This document shows positions 18,135-27,292 of a stretch of 64,000 nt of DNA, piece by piece. The DNA comes from Leeia speluncae (GTDB lineage Bacteria > Pseudomonadota > Gammaproteobacteria > Burkholderiales > Leeiaceae). A model generated the notes under the pieces. That model saw only the letters and a program-made list of their open reading frames with translations. It did not search any database and was not told the DNA's origin. The stretch spans positions 62,001-126,000 of the forward strand of contig NZ_JAJBZT010000004.1 of the NCBI RefSeq assembly GCF_020564625.1. Direction: 5' to 3'. Each line of letters starts with the position of its first letter. Positions within the stretch are counted from its first letter, which is position 1. Made by a program: the position numbers and the translations under genes.

Positions 18135-19142
18135 ATGCAGAATTCTTGCCAAATTAAAATGGCAGTACTTGGTGCCGGTGCCTGGGGTACTGCACTTGCC
18201 ATTTCATTCGCGCGTTCTGGTCACGATGTGACTTTGTGGACGCGAGATAGCGCGCACGCTTCATTGATGTTAAGCGAGCGGAAAAATACTCGCTATTTAG
18301 CCGAGGCTAATTTTCCTGAGTCGTTAGCGGTGACGAGTGATATTGAAGTTGCCGTTGCTTCTGCTGAGTTGGTATTAGTGGTGACGCCGATCGCTGGCTT
18401 ACGCCCAACCCTAGAGCGAATTCAACCGGTTCGCCAATCAGCCACCCCAGTATTCTGGGCTTGTAAAGGGTTTGAGGTCAGTAGCCGATTACTACCACAT
18501 CAGGTCGTGAAAGAAGTATTAGGTGATATTCCTTGCGGCACGATTTCAGGACCTAGTTTTGCAAGAGAGGTCGCGTTAGGACAACCGACGGCTGTTACTT
18601 TGGCTTGCGCTTCTTTGCCGCTTGCAACGGAATGGGTTCAAAAGTTAAATAGTGCAAGGTTACGCCTTTATGCCACAGACGATATGGTGGGAGTAGAGGT
18701 AGGTGGGGCGGTGAAGAACATTCTTGCCATTGCGGCTGGCGTGGCGGATGGTCTTTCTCTTGGGCACAACGCGCGCGCAGCGCTAATCACGCGCGGATTG
18801 GCCGAACTCACTAGGCTCGCCATTTGTTTGGGTGGCCGTCAAGAAACGATGATGGGGCTGGCAGGCTTGGGCGATTTGGTGCTTACTTGTACCGGCGATC
18901 TATCGCGTAATCGCCGTGTGGGCATGTCTTTGGCGGAAGATAAACCGCTAAAAGCTATTTTGGCCGATTTAGGCCATGTAGCAGAGGGCGTGCCGACGGC
19001 GCTAGAAACCGAACAGTTGGCAGCTTCATTAGGTGTAAGTATGCCAATTACCAATGCTGTTTGCCGATTATTACGCGGCGATGCAAAAACAGGTGATGTG
19101 GTGGCGGATTTATTAGCCCGTGTGCCTGTTGTAGAGTCTTAA
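18135..19142 (+). CDS. gpsA: Glycerol-3-phosphate dehydrogenase [NAD(P)+]
   Basis: 335 residues. It makes sn-glycerol 3-phosphate from dihydroxyacetone phosphate for phospholipid synthesis. Features are the N-terminal dinucleotide fold VLGAGAWGTALA (~11-22), the SGPSFAREVA motif, the catalytic-lysine region EVGGAVKNILAIAAG and the GLGDLVLTC signature. An ATG at 18159 is a possible alternative start eight residues in, placed nearer the first strand; ribosome-binding sites before both are weak. Confidence 0.96.
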   Translation: MQNSCQIKMAVLGAGAWGTALAISFARSGHDVTLWTRDSAHASLMLSERKNTRYLAEANFPESLAVTSDIEVAVASAELVLVVTPIAGLRPTLERIQPVRQSATPVFWACKGFEVSSRLLPHQVVKEVLGDIPCGTISGPSFAREVALGQPTAVTLACASLPLATEWVQKLNSARLRLYATDDMVGVEVGGAVKNILAIAAGVADGLSLGHNARAALITRGLAELTRLAICLGGRQETMMGLAGLGDLVLTCTGDLSRNRRVGMSLAEDKPLKAILADLGHVAEGVPTALETEQLAASLGVSMPITNAVCRLLRGDAKTGDVVADLLARVPVVES

Positions 19143-19175
19143 TGCTTTCCGCTATCTTTTCCTTTGGAGTGTTAC

Positions 19176-20228
19176 TTGGGCACAATTAATCGGTTTTTTA
19201 AAGGGTCAATCCTGACACTCATTGCAGGGTTAGTGTTGGCGTATATTGCAGGGGAATCCTTTCATTTGGGTGGTCCCAAAGCAGTCTTTATTGCCCTTAT
19301 TTTGTCGGTGTTAGAAGTGTCTCTGTCTTTTGATAATGCCGTGGTGAATGCTACCGTATTGAAAGATATGGATAAAGTTTGGCGACATCGCTTCATGACT
19401 TGGGGGATGTTAATTGCTGTCTTTGGGATGCGAATTGTTTTTCCTATCTTAATCGTGGCGATTATTGCAGGCCAAACACCATGGGATGCATTTTTCATGG
19501 CGATTAACCAACCCGCTCAATATGCCGCGACATTGACGTCTGCTCATGTGGTGGTTGCTGGCTTTGGCGGAACATTCTTGCTCATGGTGTTTTTAAAGTT
19601 TTTCTTAGACAAAGAGAAGGATGTGCATTGGATTAGCATGATTGAAGCGCCGCTATCCAAGGTTGGTAGGATGCACTCATTCGAAATTGTGCTTTGTATT
19701 ACCGCAGTTTATATGATGAGCAGAGCGATGCCTCATCACGAGCAATTACCATTTGTCCTTGCCTGTTTAGCTGGTTTGGCATGTTATTTAATTGTCGATG
19801 GGTTTAGTGCGCTACTAGAAAATGAAGAAGAAGAGAAGTCCCATGCGAATGGCGCAACCGTAGCGGTTGCTCGCACCGGGTTATCTGCGTTCCTTTATCT
19901 GGAAGTGCTAGATGCTAGCTTTAGCTTTGATGGGGTGATTGGTGCCTTTGCGCTGTCGAATAATATTTTTATTATTGCGATTGGCTTAGGCGTTGGTGCA
20001 ATGTTTGTGCGTTCACTGACCATTATGTTTGTGGAAAAAGAAACCCTAGATGCATTTCGCTATTTAGAGCATGGTGCTTTCTACGCGATTGGTGCATTGG
20101 CGGCGATTATGTATCTCGGCACCGTACATGAAATTTCTGAAGTAGTGACGGGGTTGATTGGTGCCGGCTTTATTGCTGTCTCACTGATCTCATCAATCCG
20201 CCACAATAAAAAAGCAATTCAGTCATAA
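19176..20228 (+). CDS. DUF475 integral membrane protein (TerC-related)
   Basis: About 350 residues with eight or nine membrane segments. The motif EVSLSFDNAVVNA near residue 50 and its counterpart VLDASFSFDGVIGAFALS near 250 form a paired acidic signature shared with TerC-like proteins of the LysE/CaCA-like transporter clan. Function is unproven; TerC relatives are linked to metal (Mn2+) export or tellurite resistance. I choose a TTG start at 19176 because TTTGGAG lies just upstream; a TTG at 19164 would use the same site as coding sequence. It follows gpsA closely. Confidence 0.8.
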   Translation: MGTINRFFKGSILTLIAGLVLAYIAGESFHLGGPKAVFIALILSVLEVSLSFDNAVVNATVLKDMDKVWRHRFMTWGMLIAVFGMRIVFPILIVAIIAGQTPWDAFFMAINQPAQYAATLTSAHVVVAGFGGTFLLMVFLKFFLDKEKDVHWISMIEAPLSKVGRMHSFEIVLCITAVYMMSRAMPHHEQLPFVLACLAGLACYLIVDGFSALLENEEEEKSHANGATVAVARTGLSAFLYLEVLDASFSFDGVIGAFALSNNIFIIAIGLGVGAMFVRSLTIMFVEKETLDAFRYLEHGAFYAIGALAAIMYLGTVHEISEVVTGLIGAGFIAVSLISSIRHNKKAIQS

Positions 20229-20236
20229 CACTTCTA

Positions 20237-20265
20237 AATGGGCTAACTTATTTGGTTAGCCCATT
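20237..20265. terminator. Convergent terminator between DUF475 gene and trmL
   Basis: Perfect 11-bp stem AATGGGCTAAC / GTTAGCCCATT with a seven-base loop. The right arm includes the trmL stop codon. T-runs are weak on both sides. Confidence 0.65.
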
Positions 20266-20720
20266 CCTTGAAAACCGGTTTGTCTTAGCGCTTCGTATAC
20301 CATAATTGCAACCGTATTCGATAAGTTTAAGCTTCTTTGTGTCGGTTGCATCGGCAGTCTCAAACGTCTGTCCGATTCAAATGTCGCTAAAATATCCGCT
20401 GGTAACCCTCGGGTTTCTGGCCCAAAGATCAAGACATCTTCATCTTGAAAAGACGCAGAAAATGCATTTTGGCTGCCCTTTGTCGTGAGTGCAAACATGC
20501 GTTTGCCTGCAAGTGCTGCCACACAGCTTTCCCAGTCTTTGTGGACCTTCATCTCGGCATATTCGTGGTAATCCAAACCCGCACGCTTCATTTTTGTGTC
20601 GTCTAATGGGAAACCCAATGGTTCAACTAAGTGAAGCTGACAGCCCGTATTGGCTGCTAAACGGATGATGTTGCCGGTATTAGGTGGGATTTCTGGGTTA
20701 AATAAGACAATGTGCAACAT
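20256..20720 (-). CDS. trmL: tRNA (cytidine(34)-2'-O)-methyltransferase
   Basis: 154 residues, SPOUT/SpoU family with the deep trefoil knot. TrmL 2'-O-methylates the wobble base of tRNALeu. The N-terminal VLFNPEIPPNTGNIIRLAANTG (shown in part), the central LIFGPETRGLP and the C-terminal SLNLSNTVAIMVYEALRQ are the three SpoU motifs. It lies six bases after bioD on the same strand and is probably the last gene of the bio transcript. Confidence 0.93.
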   Translation of the reverse strand: MLHIVLFNPEIPPNTGNIIRLAANTGCQLHLVEPLGFPLDDTKMKRAGLDYHEYAEMKVHKDWESCVAALAGKRMFALTTKGSQNAFSASFQDEDVLIFGPETRGLPADILATFESDRRLRLPMQPTQRSLNLSNTVAIMVYEALRQTGFQGMG

Positions 20721-20726
20721 AGCTCG

Positions 20727-21431
20727 TTACTCACAAGTGGCAGGGGTAAGAGAAAGCAGCGGTTCAATTGCCATATTATCGACTGCCTGAGATGCCGCTT
20801 CCTCATTTTCTAGGTAAGGAATCACGCCTAGCAACGGTGCCCCAATACGATCGGTTAACGTTTTTAGGTTGTCTTCAAAGCGAAGCATACGAGGTTCAAC
20901 CCGGTTGGCTACCCAGCCAATTAAGCGGCAGCCTTTGGCTTCAATCGCTTTGGCTGTTAATAGCGCATGGTTAATGCAGCCTAACTTCATGCCAACTACT
21001 AAAACAACCGGCAGTTGAAGCCCCATTGCCAAATCAGCCATGTCGCGTTCGTCGCTAATTGGCGCAAACCAACCGCCTGCACCTTCGACTAATACAATGT
21101 CCGCTTGCTGGCGTAGTTGGTTTAGATTCCCCGCAATTTGCCAAAGATCAATGTCAGTATTGGCATCTCTTGCGGCAAGATGCGGTGAAATAGGATCTTC
21201 AAATGTATAAGGATTAATAAGTGACTTAGGTAGAGCAAGGCTTGCCGCACTTGCTAAAGCCTCTGCATCTTCACTGATTAACCCCTCATCAGACGGTAGG
21301 CAGCCAGAGGCAACCGGTTTCATGCCTAATACCTGTAAGCCCTGTCGCTGAAGGGCATGCATGAGCAACACACTCACCATGGTTTTGCCTACTTCAGTAT
21401 CGGTTCCGGTTACAAAAAATGCGCCCCCCAT
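20727..21431 (-). CDS. bioD: Dethiobiotin synthetase
   Basis: 234 residues. ATP- and CO2-dependent closure of the ureido ring of dethiobiotin from 7,8-diaminononanoate. The P-loop FVTGTDTEVGKTMVS is at residues ~6-20, followed by GMKPVASGC and the EGAGGWFAP motif. Part of bioB-F-H-C-D; bioA, needed just before this step, is not in the window. Confidence 0.96.
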   Translation of the reverse strand: MGGAFFVTGTDTEVGKTMVSVLLMHALQRQGLQVLGMKPVASGCLPSDEGLISEDAEALASAASLALPKSLINPYTFEDPISPHLAARDANTDIDLWQIAGNLNQLRQQADIVLVEGAGGWFAPISDERDMADLAMGLQLPVVLVVGMKLGCINHALLTAKAIEAKGCRLIGWVANRVEPRMLRFEDNLKTLTDRIGAPLLGVIPYLENEEAASQAVDNMAIEPLLSLTPATCE

Positions 21432-21458
21432 TTGGGTCTCCTGTCTACTTCGCGTCAG

Positions 21459-22337
21459 TTATTTCGTTCGAGGGCGGAATTCTATCACTTGTCGGCCATC
21501 TGCCAAGGTTTTCGATGCTTTTGGTTCTGGTTTCCATGCGTGGCCATAGACGACTTCGTACGTCGCTGGTAGTAAACCATCTTTGCGGTAGGTTTCATAC
21601 GTCTCTAATACGCGTTGCCAGCGTTGCTTACCCATCAAGCCGGCAGGCCGTCCGTGCATGACATTGTGGGCGCCGATGGATTTTAGATCATTCATCACCG
21701 CTTTTACGTCATGGTAAGTCATGGTGATGAACTCCATGTCCATGACGGGGGTGGCAAAACCATTGCGTACTAAGCCGTCTCCAATATCGTGCATATCGAT
21801 AAATCGATTCACATGGTCTGAGTTATCAACACCAGAAAATGCATGGCGGAGTTCTTTTAACGTGTCTGGCCCCAAGGTGGAGAACATGAGAAGACCATTG
21901 GGTTGCAACACGCGATGAAACTCTGCAAAAGCGCGATCAAGATCATTTACCCATTGGATGGCAAGGTTAGACCAAATCATACCAAGGCTATTATCTGCGA
22001 TCGGAAGTTGTTCAATATCGGCACAGATAGCTGGTGGTTCTTTAAACAAACGCTTCCATTTTGAGGTCTTTTTTCTAGAGGCAATCAGCATGGCATGCGC
22101 AATGTCTAGTTCTACGACGTTTGCTTTTGCATACTGCGCTTGCAGTTTTTCTCGACCAAAGCCAGTGCCAGATCCTGCATCTAAGACAATTTCGGGTTCA
22201 AGTTTGATATAGGCTAGGCGCTCTGCCATGCGGTCGCATACTTCTTGCTGCAAGATGGCTGCTGCATCGTATTGTTCAGCAGCCGAGTTAAACGATGCGC
22301 GCATCAGTTTTTTATTAGGAAGAAAATGTTCGCTCAT
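21459..22337 (-). CDS. bioC: Malonyl-[acyl-carrier protein] O-methyltransferase
   Basis: 292 residues, SAM-dependent class I methyltransferase that methylates malonyl-ACP to let it prime fatty-acid elongation toward pimeloyl-ACP. The N-terminal ASFNSAAEQYDAAAILQ, SAM motif VLDAGSGTGFG (~49-59), and LGMIWSNLAIQW (post-I motif) match BioC. The gene overlaps bioH by four bases (ATGA type), implying coupling with the partner that removes the same methyl ester. Confidence 0.94.
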   Translation of the reverse strand: MSEHFLPNKKLMRASFNSAAEQYDAAAILQQEVCDRMAERLAYIKLEPEIVLDAGSGTGFGREKLQAQYAKANVVELDIAHAMLIASRKKTSKWKRLFKEPPAICADIEQLPIADNSLGMIWSNLAIQWVNDLDRAFAEFHRVLQPNGLLMFSTLGPDTLKELRHAFSGVDNSDHVNRFIDMHDIGDGLVRNGFATPVMDMEFITMTYHDVKAVMNDLKSIGAHNVMHGRPAGLMGKQRWQRVLETYETYRKDGLLPATYEVVYGHAWKPEPKASKTLADGRQVIEFRPRTK

Positions 22338-23143
22338 TTTGATGTGGCCTGCTGCAAGAGGTGTTCAATTGCATCCAGACAAACTTCTGGATGCGTAAGA
22401 AAGGGGGCGTGCGCGGATTGGGCAAGTAATTGCAAATTCGCTTGGGGTAAAGCGGTTTTTAGCCAATGAGCCGTTGCGGCAGGTACTAGTGCATCCCGTT
22501 CGCCATAAATTAGGCTAACTGGGCATTGTATCTGCGTTAATAGCGTTCTTAAGTCTTCATCTTTCAAGATCGCTAAGCCATCACTTAGCGTTTGTGGATG
22601 CGCTAATGGGCGGCTCGCTAAATGTTGTTTCAGTTGGGTGGCCAATTGTTTAGCCGTTGGTATTCCCATCGCTTGTAAGGCTAAAAAGCGCTGGAGTGTG
22701 CCTTCTGCATCTTGGCTTAACGCGGTGGTAAATTGCGCTAATACCTCAGGTTTCATTGCATTTGGCCAATCCTCCCTTGTGACAAAACAAGGAGAACTGG
22801 CGATGAGTCCAAGGCCTAATACGATCGTTGGATTGGTAAGCGCAGCTAATTGTGCCACCATGCCGCCGAGTGACCAACCCACCCAAATAGCGGGCATCGG
22901 TAGCGCATGGGTGACAGTCTTGGCGATGTTGGCTAAATCAAATGGCTGTGTATGGGCAGAATGGCCATGCCCTGGTAAGTCCACTACGTGCACGGTGCTG
23001 AGCGCGCTTAACTGGTTCGCGAATTCACCCCATACTTTGCCGTGCATTCCCCATCCGTGCAAAAGCACTATTGGCGGACGTTGTGTGTTTGATGTTAGGT
23101 CCGTACAGGGAAGCGTATCGATATGTAAATGCGGTTGAGTCAT
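22334..23143 (-). CDS. bioH: Pimeloyl-[ACP] methyl ester carboxylesterase
   Basis: 269-residue alpha/beta hydrolase. The nucleophile elbow is VGWSLGGMVAQ (Ser near residue 89), the catalytic Asp is in YGERDALVP and the catalytic His in SAHAPFLTHP. LLHGWGMHGKVW is the oxyanion-hole region. BioH removes the methyl group from pimeloyl-ACP methyl ester, ending the BioC-initiated cycle. Placement between bioF and bioC supports the specific call over a generic hydrolase. Confidence 0.92.
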   Translation of the reverse strand: MTQPHLHIDTLPCTDLTSNTQRPPIVLLHGWGMHGKVWGEFANQLSALSTVHVVDLPGHGHSAHTQPFDLANIAKTVTHALPMPAIWVGWSLGGMVAQLAALTNPTIVLGLGLIASSPCFVTREDWPNAMKPEVLAQFTTALSQDAEGTLQRFLALQAMGIPTAKQLATQLKQHLASRPLAHPQTLSDGLAILKDEDLRTLLTQIQCPVSLIYGERDALVPAATAHWLKTALPQANLQLLAQSAHAPFLTHPEVCLDAIEHLLQQATSK

Positions 23144-23147
23144 GTGC

Positions 23148-24311
23148 TTAAACAGATTGGTTGGTCGCTAATTGATGAATGCGATCTAATAATAAATCGA
23201 GATCTTCAATTTGGTGGCTAGCAGACAAAGAAATTCTTAATCGCGCGGTGCCAACAGGGACGGTAGGTGGGCGTATTGCGGGTACCCAAATGCCTTTTTC
23301 CCACAATGCAGAAGCGAGGGACATTGCTGCCGCATTTTCACCAACCACTAACCCTTGAATGGGCGTCTCTGATGGTAAGCTAGTCCATGGCAAGTGTTGA
23401 CTACCTTTTTGCCAATACTGAATAAGCTGTCGCAAATGGGCGCGTCTATCATCGCTTGCGCGCATGATTTGGATGCTTGTACAAAGCCCTGCCGCTAAAC
23501 TCGCTGGTGCTGCGGTGGTAAATATATGGCTTCTTGCATGATGCATTAACCAATCGATGACAACAGGTTCTGCACAAACGGCGGCGCCTTGGCTTCCTGC
23601 CGCTTTTCCAAAGGTGACTAGTTGAATGAGCCGTGGGTGGTTATGAAGACCAAAATGGCTCGCTGTACCTTTGCCTTCTTCTCCGATGACACCAATCCCA
23701 TGCGCGTCATCAAGGTAGATCCAGGCATCGAATCGTTCTGCTAAATGGATTAATGCGGGCAGGGGGGTAATGTCCCCATCCATACTAAAGATGCCATCGA
23801 CGACAATTAGCTTTTGGCGGGCATCGCTTTTTTCGAGTAGCTGAGCCAACTGCACCATGTCGTTATGTCGAAAGCGATGCAATGTTGCACGCGATAATTG
23901 GCAACCATCATTTAGCGAGGCGTGGTTGAGTTTATCCATGAAGATCGCGTCAGCTCGATCGACAAGCGCTGGAATTATCCCAATGCTCGCCGTGTAGCCG
24001 GTAGCGAACGTGAGACAAGGGCGACCTAACCAGTCAAGCAGTCCCTTTTCTAATGCTTCATGCCAAGCATGATGGCCACTTACTAAATGTGATGCACCAG
24101 TGCCTGCGCCAGTGTGTACTAGCGAATCACGCATGGCGTTAACGATCTCTGGATGGTTGGCTAAACCAAGATAATCATTACTACAGAAAGAGAGTTTCTC
24201 TTCTCCATCTACCACCAAATGTGGGGCTTGAGGGCTTTGAAGGATACGTCTTGTCCGTCGGCGATGCTCTTGCGTTAATTGTGCCAATCCATCCTGAAAT
24301 CGTTCAAACAT
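23148..24311 (-). CDS. bioF: 8-amino-7-oxononanoate synthase
   Basis: 387 residues, PLP-dependent alpha-oxoamine synthase joining pimeloyl-ACP/CoA and L-alanine. Seen are FCSNDYLGLANHP (~45-57), GAGTGASHLVSG, the cofactor-stacking DDAHGIGV and the PLP lysine in TFGKAAGSQGA. I take the ATG at 24311 (MFERF), six bases past the bioB stop, with GGATAAG upstream. The frame continues upstream into bioB, but the extra 14 residues are non-family. Confidence 0.95.
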   Translation of the reverse strand: MFERFQDGLAQLTQEHRRRTRRILQSPQAPHLVVDGEEKLSFCSNDYLGLANHPEIVNAMRDSLVHTGAGTGASHLVSGHHAWHEALEKGLLDWLGRPCLTFATGYTASIGIIPALVDRADAIFMDKLNHASLNDGCQLSRATLHRFRHNDMVQLAQLLEKSDARQKLIVVDGIFSMDGDITPLPALIHLAERFDAWIYLDDAHGIGVIGEEGKGTASHFGLHNHPRLIQLVTFGKAAGSQGAAVCAEPVVIDWLMHHARSHIFTTAAPASLAAGLCTSIQIMRASDDRRAHLRQLIQYWQKGSQHLPWTSLPSETPIQGLVVGENAAAMSLASALWEKGIWVPAIRPPTVPVGTARLRISLSASHQIEDLDLLLDRIHQLATNQSV

Positions 24312-24316
24312 ATCGC

Positions 24317-25411
24317 TTATCCGTGATGGTGATGACCGCTTCCGCAGCCACATCCGCCAGCAGAAGCGGCTTGTTCATCGCCTAAGTCTTCTTCTGTATG
24401 GGTAACGTTGGCACCGTTGATATTTAATTTAGCCAATAGTGCTTGGTCACGCGCTACATCTGGGTTGCCAGTAGTTAGTAGTTTATCGCCGTAAAAAATG
24501 GAGTTTGCCCCGGCCATAAAGCAAAGTGCTTGCATGGCTTCTGGCATTTGCTGACGTCCCGCAGATAAGCGAACGTAGCTTTTTGGCAAAAGAATACGGG
24601 CAACAGCGATGGTACGAACAAATTCGGTCCAATCAATTGGATCGGTGCCTTCTAGCGGTGTGCCTTCTACTTGTACCAAGTTATTAATAGGTACAGATTC
24701 TGGTTGTGGCTCTAGGTTAGCTAGTTGCGCTAATAAACCGGCGCGATCTTCTCGTTCTTCGCCTAACCCCACAATACCGCCGCAGCACACGTTAATGCCT
24801 GCTTCTCGTACCTTGTTTAAGGTGTCAAGACGATCCTCATAATCACGGCTTGTAATAATGTCGCCGTACTTGTCTGGCGCGGTATCTAGGTTGTGGTTGT
24901 AGTAATCCAAACCAGCATCTTTAAGTTGTGACGCTTGGCCCTGTTTTAACATGCCTAGCGTTGCACAGGTTTCTAATCCCATTGCTTTGACTGCTTTAAC
25001 CATCTCAATCACAGAAGCCAAATCGTCTTCGCTAGGACCTCTCCATGCCGCGCCCATACAGAAACGTCCTGCACCAGCTGCTTTCGCTGCTTTTGCCGCT
25101 TCTAGTACTGTGTTCAATGGCATGATTGGTTCGTTTTCCACGCCAGTATCATGCATAGAGGATTGTGGGCAGTAACTACAATCTTCACTACAGCCACCCG
25201 TTTTAATAGATAGCAGTGTGGATAGTTGAACATGGTTTGGATCGAAGTTAGCACGATGTACCGTTTGTGCTTGGTACAGCAGATCATTGAAAGGAAGTGC
25301 AAATAAGCCTTCTACTTCTGCCACACTAACGCGAGAAATTTCTGGATGAGGTGTGCTACGAACCGAAGTGTGGAACTGCATCACGCTGCTAGATGGGGTT
25401 TCAGTGCTCAC
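24317..25411 (-). CDS. bioB: Biotin synthase
   Basis: 364 residues, radical-SAM enzyme inserting sulfur into dethiobiotin. The [4Fe-4S] motif CSEDCSYC gives Cys74, Cys78 and Cys81. [19 protein letters not shown] and the [12 protein letters not shown] motif are typical and contain ligands of the auxiliary [2Fe-2S] cluster. Unusual is the C-terminal tail [13 protein letters not shown], with two Cys and four consecutive His after the normal end of the fold; it may bind metal or help cluster supply. It is the first gene of bioB-F-H-C-D-trmL, divergent from comF, with a 17-bp palindrome 48 bases upstream of the start. Confidence 0.96.
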   Translation of the reverse strand: MSTETPSSSVMQFHTSVRSTPHPEISRVSVAEVEGLFALPFNDLLYQAQTVHRANFDPNHVQLSTLLSIKTGGCSEDCSYCPQSSMHDTGVENEPIMPLNTVLEAAKAAKAAGAGRFCMGAAWRGPSEDDLASVIEMVKAVKAMGLETCATLGMLKQGQASQLKDAGLDYYNHNLDTAPDKYGDIITSRDYEDRLDTLNKVREAGINVCCGGIVGLGEEREDRAGLLAQLANLEPQPESVPINNLVQVEGTPLEGTDPIDWTEFVRTIAVARILLPKSYVRLSAGRQQMPEAMQALCFMAGANSIFYGDKLLTTGNPDVARDQALLAKLNINGANVTHTEEDLGDEQAASAGGCGCGSGHHHHG

Positions 25412-25458
25412 GGAATGGATACTCCATCAAAAATAGTTATAATACGCAAATGACATAT

Positions 25459-25475
25459 TTGTTCGTGTCGAACAA
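25459..25475. promoter_or_regulatory. 17-bp perfect palindrome between bioB and comF
   Basis: TTGTTCG-TGT-CGAACAA, two perfect 7-base arms around a 3-base centre, 48 bases upstream of bioB and about 90 upstream of comF. Position and symmetry suggest a repressor site for the bio operon. It does not look like the enterobacterial BirA operator or the BioR site TTATCTATAA. Confidence 0.5.
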
Positions 25476-25564
25476 TAATTTCCGATCAGACTAACGGTGT
25501 ATGTTTATGTTGTCAATTTTGAATGGGTAATATTTTTAACAATTGTATAAAATTTGCACAATTC

Positions 25565-26221
25565 ATGCCGCTTATGAATTGCCGATGTTGTGGCGTGCCT
25601 ACATGGCTGTCAATTTGCACACATTGTCGTGATGCACTCCCTCGGCTTGGAATGGCCTGTCGATACTGTGCATGTGAACTTCCTGTGGCCGGTGTTTGCG
25701 GTGGATGCCTGCAAAAAGTGTCTCTGTTAGACTCGGTAACCGCTACCTACCGGTTTAGTGACTCCATCAGAGGGTTAATTCATCAGTATAAGTACGATGG
25801 CAAAAGTTTTGATGCCAAACTCCTAGTTAACCTGATGATCGATCGATTGCCTGACATCCCCCTTGCGAACTTGATCTTTCTGCCTATCCCATTGCATGAG
25901 AAAAAGCTGCGTGAGCGTGGCTATAACCAATCTGCGCTGTTGGCAAAGCAGTTGTCGAAGCGAAGTGGGGCGCGTTATCAAGAAGGTTGGATTGTTAAAA
26001 CGGAGTCCACGCCGTCTCAGCAAGGTTTAGATCGACGGGCAAGGTTAAAAAATCTGGCAGAAGCATTTTTCCTTCCATCCCCGGATGACATTCGGCATCA
26101 ACACATTATGTTAATAGATGATGTGATGACAACAGGTGCCACATTAGAAACCGTAGCAAAACTACTTAAAAGAGCAGGGGCGGCTTCTGTACATGGGTGG
26201 GTGATCGCAAAGGCGTTATAA
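25565..26221 (+). CDS. comF: ComF-family phosphoribosyltransferase-like protein
   Basis: About 218 residues. The N-terminus is rich in CxxC pairs (CRCC, CTHC, CRYCAC, CGGC within the first 45 residues), a likely zinc-finger domain. The C-terminus is a type I PRTase-like fold with the PRPP loop IMLIDDVMTTGAT near residue 180 and the preceding ERGYNQSALLAK. ComF (GntX-like) proteins are needed for natural transformation in several Gram-negatives, acting in the cytosol on incoming DNA. Type IV pili are encoded nearby, which is compatible. An in-frame ATG at 25523 would add 14 residues. Neither start has a clear ribosome-binding site, and a TATAAA at 25546-25551 would fit a very short leader for 25565. 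Confidence 0.87.
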   Translation: MPLMNCRCCGVPTWLSICTHCRDALPRLGMACRYCACELPVAGVCGGCLQKVSLLDSVTATYRFSDSIRGLIHQYKYDGKSFDAKLLVNLMIDRLPDIPLANLIFLPIPLHEKKLRERGYNQSALLAKQLSKRSGARYQEGWIVKTESTPSQQGLDRRARLKNLAEAFFLPSPDDIRHQHIMLIDDVMTTGATLETVAKLLKRAGAASVHGWVIAKAL

Positions 26222-26246
26222 CCTGATACTCCTGCGATGATCTGAC

Positions 26247-27176
26247 TTAGCGCTTTCCCCAGCCCTTGTAACTGGCAATATTCTGCTTGGTAATCAACGT
26301 TGGGGGAATCAGGATAATTCGTTTAGAAGGTGCTTTTCCCTTGATTAGCTGAAGTCCTGCTTCGACTGCCAGTTTTGCCATCATTTGTGGCGATTGTGTT
26401 GCGGAACCTTCAATCATCGAGGTCGGGTCTTTTAAGCGTTCTTCAATGGTAGGGGCACCATCGACACTATAAATCGGGATACGCTTTTTGCCCATTTGTT
26501 TGATCACCATTTCTGCGCCTATCGCTGTCGGGTCATTAATAGTGAATAGGCCATCTAAGTCTGGGTAGTTGGCAAGTAGCTCCGTCATCTTGGCGACACC
26601 ACCTTCTTTACTGCCTCCGCCATTTTTATCCTTCGATACCACTTTGATATGAGGGAAGTGTGCAATTGCCTGAAGGCAGCCGGTGGTTCTTTCGATAATA
26701 GAAGACACAGGCGGGCCATTTAAAATGGCCATGCTGCCTCTGCCTTTCATTTTCTTGGCGAGTGCTTCACAAGCCATCTTTCCCGCCATGATGTTGTCGG
26801 TTGTAATCGTAATGTCTGCGCCTGTAGCGTTTACATCCACCGCAATTACTTTAATGCCCTTATCTTTTGCTTTGTCTACGGCGGGCTCAATCGCGACAGG
26901 ATCTGCGGCATTCAGAATAATTAGTTGGACGGGTTGGCTAGTGAACTCTTCGATTTGGCGAATTTGGCGCTGTAGGTCATACGCGCTAGAAACGACTGCA
27001 ACGCGCATTTGCTTTCCGCCAACCCGCTTCGCAGCGAGTTCTACTTGTTCTGCCAATGTAATAAAGAATGGGTTGCCGAGATCAGAAAGGGAGACGCCAA
27101 TTTGTATTGGAGACTCTGCAAACGCAGGGGGGAGCAAAAGGAATGCGCCTAAAAATAGCGAAAAACGTTTCTTCAT
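26247..27176 (-). CDS. Periplasmic sugar-binding protein (RbsB-like), orphan
   Basis: 309 residues. A signal peptide (MKKRFSLFLGAFLLLPPAFA) is followed by a type I periplasmic binding fold. Its landmarks are the opening strand IGVSLSDLGNPFF, the segment IILNAADPVAIEPAVDKAK, GVKVIAVDVNATGAD and the hinge region DGLFTINDPTAIGA, as in ribose/galactose-type ABC substrate-binding proteins. No ABC ATPase or permease gene is adjacent; neighbours are comF (convergent) and gapA (divergent). It may serve a transporter elsewhere or a chemoreceptor. Substrate unknown. Confidence 0.85.
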   Translation of the reverse strand: MKKRFSLFLGAFLLLPPAFAESPIQIGVSLSDLGNPFFITLAEQVELAAKRVGGKQMRVAVVSSAYDLQRQIRQIEEFTSQPVQLIILNAADPVAIEPAVDKAKDKGIKVIAVDVNATGADITITTDNIMAGKMACEALAKKMKGRGSMAILNGPPVSSIIERTTGCLQAIAHFPHIKVVSKDKNGGGSKEGGVAKMTELLANYPDLDGLFTINDPTAIGAEMVIKQMGKKRIPIYSVDGAPTIEERLKDPTSMIEGSATQSPQMMAKLAVEAGLQLIKGKAPSKRIILIPPTLITKQNIASYKGWGKR

Positions 27177-27292
27177 GCCGTGCAGTGCCTCTCTCTTTTT
27201 TTCATCGCCATGTATTTAACTGGTCATTTTTCTATAGATAGAAGGATAACGCCAAAACGAAAGCTTGCGTTTTTTATTGATCGGAATTTAGT

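Noticed and set aside
25459-25475. Reading the bioB palindrome as a LexA box
   Set aside because: Gram-positive LexA sites have CGAAC on the left and GTTCG on the right; here the arms are in the opposite order and the genes are not SOS genes.
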